Numbered from the stretch's first letter, positions 8,372-18,309 are shown. The stretch: 64,000 nucleotides of DNA from Candidatus Gracilibacteria bacterium CG17_big_fil_post_rev_8_21_14_2_50_48_13 (GCA_002783265.1 PFFG01000006.1:62001-126000), one strand, 5' to 3'. Notes: generated by a model from the sequence alone, not told the origin. Made by a program: numbers and translations.

Positions 8372-9538
8372 ATGTTTAAAAAAGATTTTTGGGTCACCTT
8401 TGCCTTTGCCTTTCTTCTCGCATGGCTTTTGCAGGTCACGTTTTTTGCGCAGCCTCCCGCTGCCGCACCCATTTCCGGAACGGGAAATCTCCTAACGGTT
8501 ACCTCGCATAAAAGCACATACACCGTGGGCGATGAAGTGATCATAACCATTAAGGCGAATACGGGCAGCCTCATGAAGCCACTGGTAACGACATGTCCTG
8601 AATCTCCCTTCGAAGTGCGCAAGGATGGAGAAATTATCACAGCAAAGACAACCTATGCCTGTGCGCCCTCCAGCATGATTCCCACTCCCGATACGCCTCT
8701 TGTGTTCTCCTACCGCAACTGGAACGCGCAGCTTTTTAGCACACCGGGTAAATACACCATTACGATTCCCTATGAAGGGGGGACCTACGTAACAGATTTC
8801 AACATTGAAGCCGAGGGTTGGTTCGCGGCTGCGTGGAACACGGTCTTTACCCGTCCAATCTATAATGCGCTCGTGGGACTCACGCTCCTGCTCGGCAATA
8901 ATCTTGGCTGGGGTATCATTGCTCTCACTTTGATCATTCGCTTACTCCTCCTGATTCCTAGCCAGCAGGCCATGGAATCACAGCGGCGCATGCAAAAAAT
9001 TCAGCCTCGACTCCAGGAGTTCCAAAAGCTCTACAAAAATGACCAGCAGCGACTCAGCACGGAAACCATGAAGCTGATGAAAGAGAATAAGGTCAATCCG
9101 CTGGGTAGCTGTCTCCCGCTTCTCCTACAAATCCCTGTTTTGCTTGCCGTGTTCCTCAGTATTCAAAATGGTCTCAATGTAAGTTTTACGCATCATTTGT
9201 ACGAGCCACTCCGTGCCACCAACATCGAAGCAATTCAGTATGTTTTCCTGGGCTTCCTTGATCTGTCCAAACCAGAGGTTTGGGTCCTGCCCTGGCTCCT
9301 TGGCGCAATCCAGTTTTTGCAGCTCAAAATGTCTTTTGCGAAATTGCCTAAGCAAGCAAAGGCGCAAGCTGGTGTTCCAGACATGTCTTCCATGAACAAA
9401 GTGTTTACCTATATGATTCCCGGAATCATTGCCATTTCTGCACTGACTCTGCCTGCTGGAGTAGGTCTCTACTGGCTCATTTCCACGATTTTTGGCATCG
9501 GGCAGCAATACTTTGTGAATAAGGAAAAACTCGTTTAA
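8372..9538 (+). CDS. yidC: Membrane protein insertase YidC/Oxa1
   Basis: 388 aa from ATG 8372; an upstream in-frame TTG at 8336 would add 12 poor residues. It has an N-terminal membrane anchor (about 6-25) and an extracytoplasmic domain of about 120 residues that looks like a beta-sandwich (TYTVGDEVIITIK, GKYTITIPYEGG). The conserved Oxa1 core of five helices starts at about residue 155, with the cytoplasmic loop rich in Gln/Arg/Lys (SQRRMQKIQPRLQEFQKLY) and NPLGSCLPLLLQIPVL. It inserts membrane proteins with or without Sec. The extracytoplasmic domain is intermediate in size between the Gram-positive and E. coli forms. Confidence 0.95.
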   Translation: MFKKDFWVTFAFAFLLAWLLQVTFFAQPPAAAPISGTGNLLTVTSHKSTYTVGDEVIITIKANTGSLMKPLVTTCPESPFEVRKDGEIITAKTTYACAPSSMIPTPDTPLVFSYRNWNAQLFSTPGKYTITIPYEGGTYVTDFNIEAEGWFAAAWNTVFTRPIYNALVGLTLLLGNNLGWGIIALTLIIRLLLLIPSQQAMESQRRMQKIQPRLQEFQKLYKNDQQRLSTETMKLMKENKVNPLGSCLPLLLQIPVLLAVFLSIQNGLNVSFTHHLYEPLRATNIEAIQYVFLGFLDLSKPEVWVLPWLLGAIQFLQLKMSFAKLPKQAKAQAGVPDMSSMNKVFTYMIPGIIAISALTLPAGVGLYWLISTIFGIGQQYFVNKEKLV

Positions 9539-9556
9539 TTCCCTTCTTGTGATCCT

Positions 9557-10021
9557 ATGGATACAGCTTCTACTCTTGTAGCGTGCGTAGAAAACCTTCT
9601 CGACCGAATGGGTATTCGCTCTGAAGTGGCCGTGACAGAAATTGCCGAACAAACCTATGATGTGGATATTCAAAGTGATGATGCCCCGCTTTTGATTGGA
9701 CACCACGGGCAGGTTCTTTCTTCGCTTCAGTTAGTCGTTTCTCTTATGATGCGAGAAGCAACAGGTGATCATCTACGGATTCGTTTGAACGTGGGTAACT
9801 ACCGTGAACAGTTGGAAGAACGACTCATGGAACTGGTGGATAAGAAAGCTGCCAAAGTCCTTGCCGAAGATGTACGTGAAACACTCTACCCCATGAATTC
9901 CTACCTACGGCGATTTGTGCACACGTACATTCTTGAAAAACATGCGGATATTGCTAGTGATAGTATCGGTGAGGAACCCAATAGACGGGTTATTATGATG
10001 AAAAAAACTTCCAACGCATAA
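9557..10021 (+). CDS. jag: Jag/KhpB RNA-binding protein (KH + R3H)
   Basis: 154 aa. It has a KH-type region with the loop IGHHGQVLSSLQ at about residues 55-66, then an R3H domain at the C-terminus (SYLRRFVHTYILE, with Arg-x3-His). The N-terminal Jag-N domain is missing, so it is the short form. Jag/KhpB binds RNA and influences cell division and elongation in other bacteria. Location directly after yidC is the standard arrangement. Confidence 0.92.
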   Translation: MDTASTLVACVENLLDRMGIRSEVAVTEIAEQTYDVDIQSDDAPLLIGHHGQVLSSLQLVVSLMMREATGDHLRIRLNVGNYREQLEERLMELVDKKAAKVLAEDVRETLYPMNSYLRRFVHTYILEKHADIASDSIGEEPNRRVIMMKKTSNA

Positions 10022-10028
10022 AAAGTCC

Positions 10029-10217
10029 ATGCCTCTTTCACACCCTGAGGAACAAACCTCCTCTCTGCCAGAATCCCTCCCTGCAGAGATCCTTGATACC
10101 AATCCTGCGTTTCTTGCGTACCGCAAACAACATCCGGAGCTCTCTCGTGAAGAGTGTCTCAAACAACTGCTTGATGATTTGATTCTCACATCGAGAGCAG
10201 AATATGATCATCTTTAA
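10029..10217 (+). CDS. Small acidic protein at the end of the yidC operon
   Basis: 62 aa, starting 7 nt after jag and ending directly at the operon terminator. It has a Ser/Glu/Pro-rich N-terminus and a helical half (FLAYRKQHPELSREECLKQLLDDLI). No family recognised. The tight spacing and the terminator right after the stop support a real gene. Confidence 0.6.
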   Translation: MPLSHPEEQTSSLPESLPAEILDTNPAFLAYRKQHPELSREECLKQLLDDLILTSRAEYDHL

Positions 10218-10248
10218 AAAAACCGCTCTATGGGAAGAGCGGTTTTTT
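10216..10248. terminator. Bidirectional terminator between the yidC operon and the surface operon
   Basis: A 9-bp stem AACCGCTCT / AGAGCGGTT with a 6-nt loop, flanked by an A run on the left and a T run on the right. It serves both the plus-strand yidC operon and the minus-strand surface gene ending at 10254. Confidence 0.92.
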
Positions 10249-10253
10249 GTTGG

Positions 10254-13200
10254 TTAGTTTCGGAGGAGATCATAGACTCCACCGAGAATTTCCCTGAGAC
10301 CTGGAGGCGGGAAACTGTAGATACGGCCATCAAAGTTCACCGTAATACCGGAGCTTTGAATAATATCGTTGATGCCACTTCCACGAACCGTCACATTGGG
10401 ACGACTTGGGATGAGATCGTCAATGTTTCCATAGAGAGCACCGTTCACCACAAGAGTTTGCGGCTGCCCAGCTCCACTTTCATAGTACGATCGCCAGTCA
10501 GAGGTGCCACGAATCTTACCCGTACCGAGCACCACAATCACTGCATCAATACGTTTAACACGGGGGTGAATAAAGATATCTCCATCACGTACGATGATGG
10601 CAAAAGACGGTGTCCCAGCGCCATTGGCGTACGCTATATCACTATTAATGGTGACATTTCCTTTCTCAAGATAGATCGTACTACGCTCTGCGAGGGTTAG
10701 CGCACTGGAGGCAAGGGATCCCACCGTGATATTTTGATTCTTCGCAGAGAAAATACGTGTTTTGTCCGGGCGAATATTGAGGCGAGACAAGTCTGATTCA
10801 CTCAGGATGGAGACAGAACTTCCCGCGGTCTTATTCTGATCCGCAACGATAGTAATACCGGAAACCGTATTCCCGAATCCTAGATTCGTGCGATTCACGG
10901 CAGATTGGTTATTCTCCAGTTTCACACCAGAGATGGCGTTACCAACCCCCATAACGTTACTAAAGACCCGTGTAAAGTTTGAAAGCCCCTTCAAAATGCC
11001 ACTCGTGAGCGTATCACCATCGTTCACCGTAATAAGGAACGGACGAGCAATGGTCAATTCCTTCACGCCATTGTTTGAAGGAGACTTCATAAAATAATTG
11101 TAATTCACATCGTTCGTCTCTGGGGAGAACTCTTTGCCAGGAAGGCTTGTGCGCGCAATTCCCGTGACCATAAGATCCACCGAATCACCTGGATAAAGAT
11201 TCGTCACGATAACAGGTTTTCGTTGATCTTTCGCAAAGTCCGTAAAGTCAATACCGATGGGGTTTGCCGACGCCCCTGCAAAACTGTTACGATTACTGGA
11301 TGGTTTCGGCGTTGCCTTGACACCAGTTACCTGGAAGCTTCCTTCTTCCTTCGGTACGCAGTTTTGACCTTCCGAATTTTTTCCATTTGTACACGTATCA
11401 TCAAAGATTTGCGCAACAGACCCCTGGCCACGCACGTATCCCATGGATGTTATTTGATAACCCTTTTTGCCGTCGGGGCGAAGATTGTAAATTTCAGCAC
11501 GTTTGGTGACAGTCTGTGAGGTCGTTGATTTGTTGGAAATATTGGTCGTAAAAGTTGCGACATTGTAATCTCCCGCTGACTTAGGATCCACTTCGATTTC
11601 TACACAGGCACAAACACCTGGTCGGCATTCCTTATCATCATGCACAATAATTTTTCCATCATCTGTACACGTGTCATCTGGGCCAGTGTAACCGTTGTCA
11701 TCACATTCTCTATCGAGACATGTAGGGACCTTAAAAGAAGGACCTGGATAAATCTGACCATCTAAACGAAGGCGCCAGTAGTAGGTCTTTTCGCCCTCAA
11801 ATTTGAGTGTTCGATTATAGGGTTCAAAGTAGCTAAATCCGTCAGGACCAGTAGTCTGAGTCAAATTCGATACATCCTTTCGGAAGTAGGTCGCAAACGT
11901 AGGATCCGTACTCACTTCTAGCACTTTATTTCGCGCTGAGGTATTCCACTGAAAACTTGGACTATAGACGGGGTTCGCACAACTTGGCAGCACGCCTAAA
12001 CGAAGACCATCCTGCAGATTTGCACAATCCTGCACCGTTGCTTCATACCATGATGAGAATCGTGTATCTTTCCCCACTCGCCATCGAAGGCGGTCTCCCG
12101 CGCGCAAATAAGGCGTTTGTCCGTTACTCGAGCGAAGTGACTGGTGATCCATCGATCCATAGTTTGTGGATACTGTCTGTGTATAAACCGTCATAGTGCC
12201 GCCATTGGGCGTATGCTCGAGGGTCAAGGTATCGCCAATCTGTGCATTCGCCCACACAAAACGGGCAAGGGTAACCCCAGAAACACAACGTTGATACGTC
12301 CCTGGGGTTTCCGCATTGCTTGGTGGAGGTGTAATGATGCCTGTAGAACCTCCTGTCGTACTACCCGTGTTGCCACCAGTAGAACCGCCTGTAGAACCTC
12401 CTTGAGACTTTTTCACCACCAAATCTACCATGACGAACATATCATTTTCCTTACTTCCGACCATTCGCCCATGGCTATAGGTGAAGGTCTTTCCAGAAAG
12501 CGAGAAAGCGCCACCATTCAAGGGGAATGGATCCCCAACGACCTGCAGCTGACATTTGTCATTCACAATAGATCCACACTTCGCAACGCGTCCTGCAAGC
12601 AGTGAACTGTTGCCTTGAATCCAGCCAAGCTCGTACCCGGTTGGAAGATTTACAAAAGCAGCATCCTCAAAGGTCGCGCTGACATTCGGGATGTAACCAT
12701 TTTTGTATGCAGTCATGGTCAGATAGTCCGGTTCTTCCACAAAGGCATTTTTCGCGGTAATTTTGCCGCTGACTGTTCTATTGTCCAACGTCACATGCAC
12801 CTGCACATCACGGGCTTCATAGCGGCTATCCTTGTAGATTGTTGATGCATTATTGTGCACATACAGGTAGGCACGCACCACATCGCCTTCCTTCAAATCC
12901 GAGGAGGTATAGTCATGAAATTTTCGCTCATCCGCATTTGTAATCTGCACTGTTCCGTTACTTCCAAGACGGCCCACCTTTCGCAGCGTCACAAACTCTC
13001 GTTCATCCATGTAATTTGTGTCCGTACACTTTCCATTGGCGTAAAAACCATTCTGCTGACAGAGTTTCCAGTTATCGCGAAAACGGTTAAACGTATTATA
13101 CGTTGCGCCATATATCGTATCTTCGTTGAGAGTAACACCATTATTGCTCGATAAAAAATCCGCACCATAGAGTGGTGTCGGCTTTGCATAGGCAACAGTC

Positions 13201-13277
13201 AGTGTTGAGGTCACCATCACTGTGAGGAGCAGCCCGTGAAGGAGGGATTTTATTTTGTGTGACAAGAAAGTGTGCAT
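10254..13277 (-). CDS. Large secreted surface protein (1007 aa)
   Basis: Signal peptide at about residues 1-31 (cleavage near VAYAK). Visible regions are: N-terminal beta-rich domain (35-285); a flexible Gly/Ser/Thr repeat linker (291-312) built from GGSTGG units; Fn3-like domains (325-510); a cysteine- and Asp-rich stretch at about 516-556 (spaced CxxxxC and CxC pairs); a further beta domain with asparagines; and a C-terminal region (780-1007) with short strands and many V/I/N repeats that could form a beta-helix. No transmembrane anchor or sorting signal is visible, so it may be held by another protein. It is the last gene of a five-gene cluster with 18-27 nt spacings. No enzymatic motif recognised. 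Confidence 0.85.
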   Translation of the reverse strand: MHTFLSHKIKSLLHGLLLTVMVTSTLTVAYAKPTPLYGADFLSSNNGVTLNEDTIYGATYNTFNRFRDNWKLCQQNGFYANGKCTDTNYMDEREFVTLRKVGRLGSNGTVQITNADERKFHDYTSSDLKEGDVVRAYLYVHNNASTIYKDSRYEARDVQVHVTLDNRTVSGKITAKNAFVEEPDYLTMTAYKNGYIPNVSATFEDAAFVNLPTGYELGWIQGNSSLLAGRVAKCGSIVNDKCQLQVVGDPFPLNGGAFSLSGKTFTYSHGRMVGSKENDMFVMVDLVVKKSQGGSTGGSTGGNTGSTTGGSTGIITPPPSNAETPGTYQRCVSGVTLARFVWANAQIGDTLTLEHTPNGGTMTVYTQTVSTNYGSMDHQSLRSSNGQTPYLRAGDRLRWRVGKDTRFSSWYEATVQDCANLQDGLRLGVLPSCANPVYSPSFQWNTSARNKVLEVSTDPTFATYFRKDVSNLTQTTGPDGFSYFEPYNRTLKFEGEKTYYWRLRLDGQIYPGPSFKVPTCLDRECDDNGYTGPDDTCTDDGKIIVHDDKECRPGVCACVEIEVDPKSAGDYNVATFTTNISNKSTTSQTVTKRAEIYNLRPDGKKGYQITSMGYVRGQGSVAQIFDDTCTNGKNSEGQNCVPKEEGSFQVTGVKATPKPSSNRNSFAGASANPIGIDFTDFAKDQRKPVIVTNLYPGDSVDLMVTGIARTSLPGKEFSPETNDVNYNYFMKSPSNNGVKELTIARPFLITVNDGDTLTSGILKGLSNFTRVFSNVMGVGNAISGVKLENNQSAVNRTNLGFGNTVSGITIVADQNKTAGSSVSILSESDLSRLNIRPDKTRIFSAKNQNITVGSLASSALTLAERSTIYLEKGNVTINSDIAYANGAGTPSFAIIVRDGDIFIHPRVKRIDAVIVVLGTGKIRGTSDWRSYYESGAGQPQTLVVNGALYGNIDDLIPSRPNVTVRGSGINDIIQSSGITVNFDGRIYSFPPPGLREILGGVYDLLRN
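12342..12404 (-). repeat. Gly/Ser/Thr repeat linker inside the 1007-aa protein
   Basis: Short tandem units encoding GGSTGG / GGNTGS-type residues. It acts as a flexible linker between the N-terminal domain and the Fn3-like part. Confidence 0.75.
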
Positions 13278-13297
13278 AGGGGTGCGAGTGAGTGGTT

Positions 13298-13534
13298 CTA
13301 AAATCCTTCTAACGTTGTTCCTGTCTGTGCCGGCTCCTGTATTCTGTTATCGAGTTGATTGTCTATATCAGGAGCCAGGACAGCCGGCTCGCTGATAGTT
13401 ATATTCTCATTTCCATTCATGGTATTCGTGGACACGGAGGTCCCTGTATCCTTGTTCTTCTCTGGAGCAGCTTGCCCACATGCTGTCAAAGGCAAGACGG
13501 CGGCACAGCAAAGCAATACTAGAATTTTTTTCAT
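13298..13534 (-). CDS. Small lipoprotein (78 aa)
   Basis: Begins MKKILVLLCC and has a lipobox LTAC, so the mature protein is lipid-anchored at a Cys near residue 19. The rest is about 58 residues of Ser/Thr/Asn/Asp-rich, probably disordered chain. A TTG nine bases upstream is a weaker start. It sits between the 1465-aa and 1007-aa genes. Its role is unknown; a membrane tether or chaperone for the large neighbours is one possibility (inference). Confidence 0.7.
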   Translation of the reverse strand: MKKILVLLCCAAVLPLTACGQAAPEKNKDTGTSVSTNTMNGNENITISEPAVLAPDIDNQLDNRIQEPAQTGTTLEGF

Positions 13535-13552
13535 ATTTGTCAATGGTTGGAA

Positions 13553-16500
13553 TTAGAAGGTTCCGAGAATTTCCGTACTCGGGGAGGTTGGTTTCGCCTT
13601 TGTTGGTGTTGGTGTTGGCGTCGGCTTGACCGGATCTGGCGTTGGTGTTGGTTTCTGGGTCACGGGTTCCGGTGGAATACGCGATCCCGGTTCTGTTGGC
13701 TTTTGCTTTGTTGGAATCGTCTCACGAGGTATTTCCGTGGAAGGCTCCGTTGGTTTCAAAGGAACCTTATTTGGTGTAGGCGTAAAGACTGGTGTATCAG
13801 GAACAAAACTTGCTAAGAGTGCGAGAAGCGCAACAGGAATGGTCACAGCGTTCTTTTCAATGAGGAGCTTAAGATCGTAGGCCTCTTTGAGCGCGACAGA
13901 TCTCGTAACAGATGGCATTTCCGGAATCGGAACTTCTCTGCTCATACCTGGTTTTGGCAGATTCAGCTTTGTTCGAAGTTGCCGCACAACGCTGAGAATA
14001 CTTGTAGGAGCGACCTGCACATTCATACATCCGCGCTTCAAGTACACCGTATATTTCAGTTCAACACCATCAATGTTTTTGATAATGTCGCCCATAAAAA
14101 TATTCTTGTCATTGTTTTTCACGAGAATGCTACTTCCTCGTCCATCAATGCCCATATTCACGAACCTGAGTGTACCGGGTAGGTTACTGACCGGGCGAAG
14201 ATTTTGCGCCACTTCAAACATATCTTTCTCCTCCACAAATTTCGCAATGAAATCTGCTTCGGCATATCCTTCCACCGTTTTGCCATAGACAGGGAGATTT
14301 TTACGGAAGCGAGGCAGATAACTCGTCAGGGCATGGAGCATCGTATCCGCACTCGTTTCATGACCACGGGATGTATCCACAGAACGGCTTTGCCCACGCT
14401 GTCCTCCAAGAAATACCAGCGTATTCATAAGCCCTGCCAATTCCTGGGCCGGGTTCTTCAGTTTCTTTGCTGGATCAAGAAACCGTACTGCATCAGGCGA
14501 AATGTCTGCAGGTGTAAAAATTCCCAGGTTACTATAGGCATTGGCTCCAACGCGATCAGAAGAGGTTGGCGACACAAACTTGAGACCGCGAAGACGTGCT
14601 AAAATTGCCTTGTCTCGATTCCCCGGCAGCTTGGATATATCGCCAAGACGTGCGAGGAGGCGTTCGTAACTCTCAGCGCGTGCTAGCATGGTCGCAAATC
14701 GTGTTTTCTGCTCCGTAACATCCTTTGCTTCCGTGGGAATAAGCTGAAACTGTGTTCCCATACCTTGGTCAAAGGCAGTTTCGTCGATAATCATCAGTTT
14801 ATCAATGGTTGCTCGGTCTGCAGATGTAGGATTTTGCATCATGCGTTCAAGCTCTGCTGCACTATTGACGCCATAAAAGGACGCCATTGCCTGATTGATC
14901 TGCGCAAGCTTTTTGCGATAGGCATCTCTTGTCGCAATGTATTCCTGAATGTCTGGTCGTGCCTTTTCCGCCTCACTGTACCCTTCCGCAGAAGACTTGG
15001 AAAGCGTGCGATACGACGTCTGCTCGTTGTAAATTTCTCGTGAGAGGGGATCCTTCATAGCAGCCTCGGCCTTTCCTTGCTCTGCTTTGTAGAGATCCAG
15101 TTTTTGTTTCACTGCCGCGAAGGCCGTCTGCATTGGTGCCAGATGTGTTGATTCAAAGGCAGTGAGCAGTCGCGCCTGTTCCTCTGGCGTTGCCTTTTCG
15201 GCCTGGCTAATAATCTCCTGCATTTTCGTGCGGAGAGAAGCAAGGTTGTTATTGGCAACAAAGGCACGAGCCGTTCGAACATAGTCTGCAAAAGCCTCAC
15301 TCACTCCACGTCGGCCAGCATCTCCCAGAAGAGCCGCCATCTGTTCCTGGCTGAACTGGTCCAGTGAATGGTGCGTCGCCATGAGATTCTGCTGGTAGCT
15401 TTCTAGAGAGCCACGCAAGCGAGACTTCAGATCATTCCCCAACTTGCTTTGCGTAATCGACTCCGAGAGAGTCGAATAGAGTTCCGTTTCCTTTGAAAGC
15501 TGTGCATAAAAGGATTCCACATCCGTAAGGGCGGAACCGAGGGTGGCGACATCTTTTCGTGCAAACTTCTGTGCATGCAGCTGTGCAAGTTCCTTTGCTC
15601 TATCCCCTGTGCCGTAGCCTTCATTGGCTGCACCATACATTTCCAGGGTTGATCGCAGGAGTTCATCGACGCTACTTGCACTGACAAAACTTGCTAAGGC
15701 GCCACTGGCGAGTTGTTTTTCTGGTTCATCCGACCAAATAGTGAGCGTCAAAATACTACGGGCTGCAGCAAATCCCGTAATTTGCGCATGCATAGCCTCG
15801 ATATGCGGTTTGAGTATCGCACGAGCTTCATCAATAGTCATGGAACCCTTTGCCTCTTTTACTTGCCGGAATGCCTGTGCAAGAGCATCGCCCCGTGTTT
15901 CCATCTTGGACTCAAAAGTTGCGAGCAAGCTATCATAGGTCGGAGCTGAGGCAATGTGGGCATCAAGCTGTGTCTTTACAGCCTCAAAGACGCGCTTTGC
16001 AGCGGCAATCTTTTCTGAAGCGGAGCTACTCTCCAGCCCAGCTGTATCAACTGAAACGGGGATTCCTGCTGAAGAGAGAGTCTCAAGTGCATGTTTTGCA
16101 TAAAGAACCGCTTGGTTGGCCGTTTGTTCCTTTCCCTGGGACAAGGTCTGCATATACTGCTGATATTCCCCGGAAGCGAGAAGTTTCGACAACTCGGCAG
16201 CAGGCAGATTCTGGCTTAGTGAAGAGAAAAACGGTGTTTGGTCTGGAAGACGCACAGAAATGCCTGCAGCGCGACGTACTTCATCCATGAACCCAAGCAC
16301 CACAATACCCTTCTCCCGTAGCTGTTTCTCCAGTAAAAGAAGCTTGTCTATTTGCGGTTTGAGTGCAGCGTCCTCGAGATTTTTGCCCGTGAGCTGCGCC
16401 GTGAGTTGAGTATATTCCTCATAGAGAGGCACTACCCCACCCGTATCCGCACTTTTCAGCTGAGCCAATTGTTGATCGAGCGCTGATTTTTCTTCTGTTT

Positions 16501-17950
16501 TCGCTTGTTCCCAAGGCATACCGGTGCGCATATCGGCGGCACGTCGCTGCGTTGAGACTGATCGATGCTGCATAAGGACTGCAAGGTTCTGCAGCTCAGC
16601 CGAAAGCTTCGCTTTATCTGCCTCTGATGCTGCCTCCAGTTGCTTTCCTTTCGCGGCGTACTGTGCAAACAACTCGATATCATTGCTGCTCACTGTCTTC
16701 AGCACTGCCACATTCCCGAGACGCAAATCTCCGAAGAGTGTACCCCAGAGCGTGACCAGACCTAGTGCCAAAGTTCTCCATGTAAGTACCGCCGGTGCAG
16801 CAGCAATACTTGCCACCAGCATGCCGACCGTCACCATCCACCCCGCAAGGGAAATGAAAGCGGCCAGTTCATCGGGATTTCCCTGAAACTTCTCACCACC
16901 TATTTGACGAATCATAGCTGTTTCCAGTTCTGTGTTCCGTGGAATATTCATGCGGTGCACAAAACCCACGACTCCTCCAGGATTAAAGGACGGATCCGAC
17001 ATCTTTTGAGACAACATCGTCATGATGTTCTGAAACTCGGGATTGGAAGCAATATTCGGGTTTGTACGTACCATCTCAAATCCTGCGAGTTTTTCACCTA
17101 TCGCATCCGTACTTGCATCCTTCACGGCTTCAAAATTGACCTGGGCAAACGAAAGCCCCATGTGCGCCACTTCATTTTGAATAGGTGCTTCTTCACGTGA
17201 TCCAGAAAGTACCTTTTCAAGGCGTTTTGCTGCTTCTCCTGCAGTAATTTTTGACACCTTTGCTTCTGATTTCGCTGATGGAAATGCAGATTCAAGCATT
17301 TTTACGCCTTCAGCTGTTGTTTTCTGGAGTAATTGTATGAGTGCGTCCGCCGTGCTGCGCTCTGCATTTTCAGGCAGTGATCCCAACCCGGCAAGAACAT
17401 GTTGCAAAGCATTTCTATACACATCCATAAGCTTATCCGCATCCACTTTCCCTGATCGCTGCAAAGCATCTGCCGTATCTTCTAGGGGCAAAAGAACACC
17501 GAAAGCTTCGGAAAGACTTGAACTCAGTAGTGGATAGGAGCGTAGGGCCATGGCAAGGGAGCGTTCTAGCAAAACGGCATCAGAGCGTCTTTCCTTCGAT
17601 TCACGGGCCTCCTGCAAAGTAGCTATAGTCTGTGCCTGTTTTGCCGGCAAATCTACTTTTTGCTGAGTAATTTCCTGCTCAAGGGCACGGATTTCTTGTT
17701 CGTATACTGCTTTAAGCGCGGCAAACTCAGCGCGTTGTGCGGCCGCTTTATTTGCGCGCTCTGTTGCGCTCAGTGTTTTCATGGAGTCGATCATGGCTAT
17801 ACGATCCTCGACATTTTTTGCCGCGTAATCCAAAAGACCTTTCCATTTTGCAAGGCGTACCTGGAGATCATCCAGTTTTTTGGTCGTATCGACCTGGGGA
17901 GATTGCTCCTTTTGCTGTTCCTGGAGCGTGTGGGTTTCAAAAGGTTTCAT
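13553..17950 (-). CDS. Giant coiled-coil membrane protein (1465 aa) with Pro/Thr tail
   Basis: No N-terminal signal peptide. Residues 1-350 are charged and helical (EQEIRALEQEITQQK type). A hydrophobic pair lies at about 358-410 (FISLAGWMVTVGMLVASIAAAP and a second helix). About 900 residues rich in Ala/Glu/Lys/Gln coiled coil follow. A single hydrophobic helix at about 1365-1385 (VTIPVALLALLASFV) leads into a C-terminal tail of about 80 residues made of Pro/Thr/Glu/Lys repeats (TPTPTPT and two PSTEI copies). One topology consistent with this is a cytoplasmic N-terminus and long cytoplasmic coiled coil, with the Pro/Thr tail exposed outside; this is inference. No known family recognised. It is the central gene of the five-gene operon. 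Confidence 0.82.
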   Translation of the reverse strand: MKPFETHTLQEQQKEQSPQVDTTKKLDDLQVRLAKWKGLLDYAAKNVEDRIAMIDSMKTLSATERANKAAAQRAEFAALKAVYEQEIRALEQEITQQKVDLPAKQAQTIATLQEARESKERRSDAVLLERSLAMALRSYPLLSSSLSEAFGVLLPLEDTADALQRSGKVDADKLMDVYRNALQHVLAGLGSLPENAERSTADALIQLLQKTTAEGVKMLESAFPSAKSEAKVSKITAGEAAKRLEKVLSGSREEAPIQNEVAHMGLSFAQVNFEAVKDASTDAIGEKLAGFEMVRTNPNIASNPEFQNIMTMLSQKMSDPSFNPGGVVGFVHRMNIPRNTELETAMIRQIGGEKFQGNPDELAAFISLAGWMVTVGMLVASIAAAPAVLTWRTLALGLVTLWGTLFGDLRLGNVAVLKTVSSNDIELFAQYAAKGKQLEAASEADKAKLSAELQNLAVLMQHRSVSTQRRAADMRTGMPWEQAKTEEKSALDQQLAQLKSADTGGVVPLYEEYTQLTAQLTGKNLEDAALKPQIDKLLLLEKQLREKGIVVLGFMDEVRRAAGISVRLPDQTPFFSSLSQNLPAAELSKLLASGEYQQYMQTLSQGKEQTANQAVLYAKHALETLSSAGIPVSVDTAGLESSSASEKIAAAKRVFEAVKTQLDAHIASAPTYDSLLATFESKMETRGDALAQAFRQVKEAKGSMTIDEARAILKPHIEAMHAQITGFAAARSILTLTIWSDEPEKQLASGALASFVSASSVDELLRSTLEMYGAANEGYGTGDRAKELAQLHAQKFARKDVATLGSALTDVESFYAQLSKETELYSTLSESITQSKLGNDLKSRLRGSLESYQQNLMATHHSLDQFSQEQMAALLGDAGRRGVSEAFADYVRTARAFVANNNLASLRTKMQEIISQAEKATPEEQARLLTAFESTHLAPMQTAFAAVKQKLDLYKAEQGKAEAAMKDPLSREIYNEQTSYRTLSKSSAEGYSEAEKARPDIQEYIATRDAYRKKLAQINQAMASFYGVNSAAELERMMQNPTSADRATIDKLMIIDETAFDQGMGTQFQLIPTEAKDVTEQKTRFATMLARAESYERLLARLGDISKLPGNRDKAILARLRGLKFVSPTSSDRVGANAYSNLGIFTPADISPDAVRFLDPAKKLKNPAQELAGLMNTLVFLGGQRGQSRSVDTSRGHETSADTMLHALTSYLPRFRKNLPVYGKTVEGYAEADFIAKFVEEKDMFEVAQNLRPVSNLPGTLRFVNMGIDGRGSSILVKNNDKNIFMGDIIKNIDGVELKYTVYLKRGCMNVQVAPTSILSVVRQLRTKLNLPKPGMSREVPIPEMPSVTRSVALKEAYDLKLLIEKNAVTIPVALLALLASFVPDTPVFTPTPNKVPLKPTEPSTEIPRETIPTKQKPTEPGSRIPPEPVTQKPTPTPDPVKPTPTPTPTKAKPTSPSTEILGTF

Positions 17951-17977
17951 AAGGTGGGTTTTTGTGTATGGAAAGGA

Positions 17978-18283
17978 TTACGCGAGCATAAGATCTTCAG
18001 GATCCTCCTCAAAAGACTGAGCAAAGGCTGTGAGCCGATGCTCGAGATCTTGTGCTGTATTTGTCAGTCGCTGCAGCTCAGATCGAAGCTCATCATCGAG
18101 CACTTTCCTGTGCTCGCGATATTCCGCCTTTAATTGCCCCTTCTCCTCGTGATAGCTCGAAAGCGCCCCGAGAAACTCGGCACGCTTTTGCTCGTCTAAA
18201 GACGATGCTCTTTCCAGAAGAAATGCTTTCGTGTGATCATCAAACAGGGGGATGCTCGCAAGGAGCTGGGAAATCTGTTGCAT
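17978..18283 (-). CDS. Small coiled-coil protein (101 aa)
   Basis: Mostly one long charged helix (residues 28-95) with heptad-like spacing of Leu/Ala, ending in an acidic tail. No signal peptide or membrane segment. 26 nt after the sorting-tail gene and 27 nt before the 1465-aa gene, so probably cotranscribed. It could pair with the coiled coil of its large neighbour (inference). Confidence 0.7.
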   Translation of the reverse strand: MQQISQLLASIPLFDDHTKAFLLERASSLDEQKRAEFLGALSSYHEEKGQLKAEYREHRKVLDDELRSELQRLTNTAQDLEHRLTAFAQSFEEDPEDLMLA

Positions 18284-18309
18284 GGGAAGAGGAGAAGAAA
18301 AGAGCGAAA

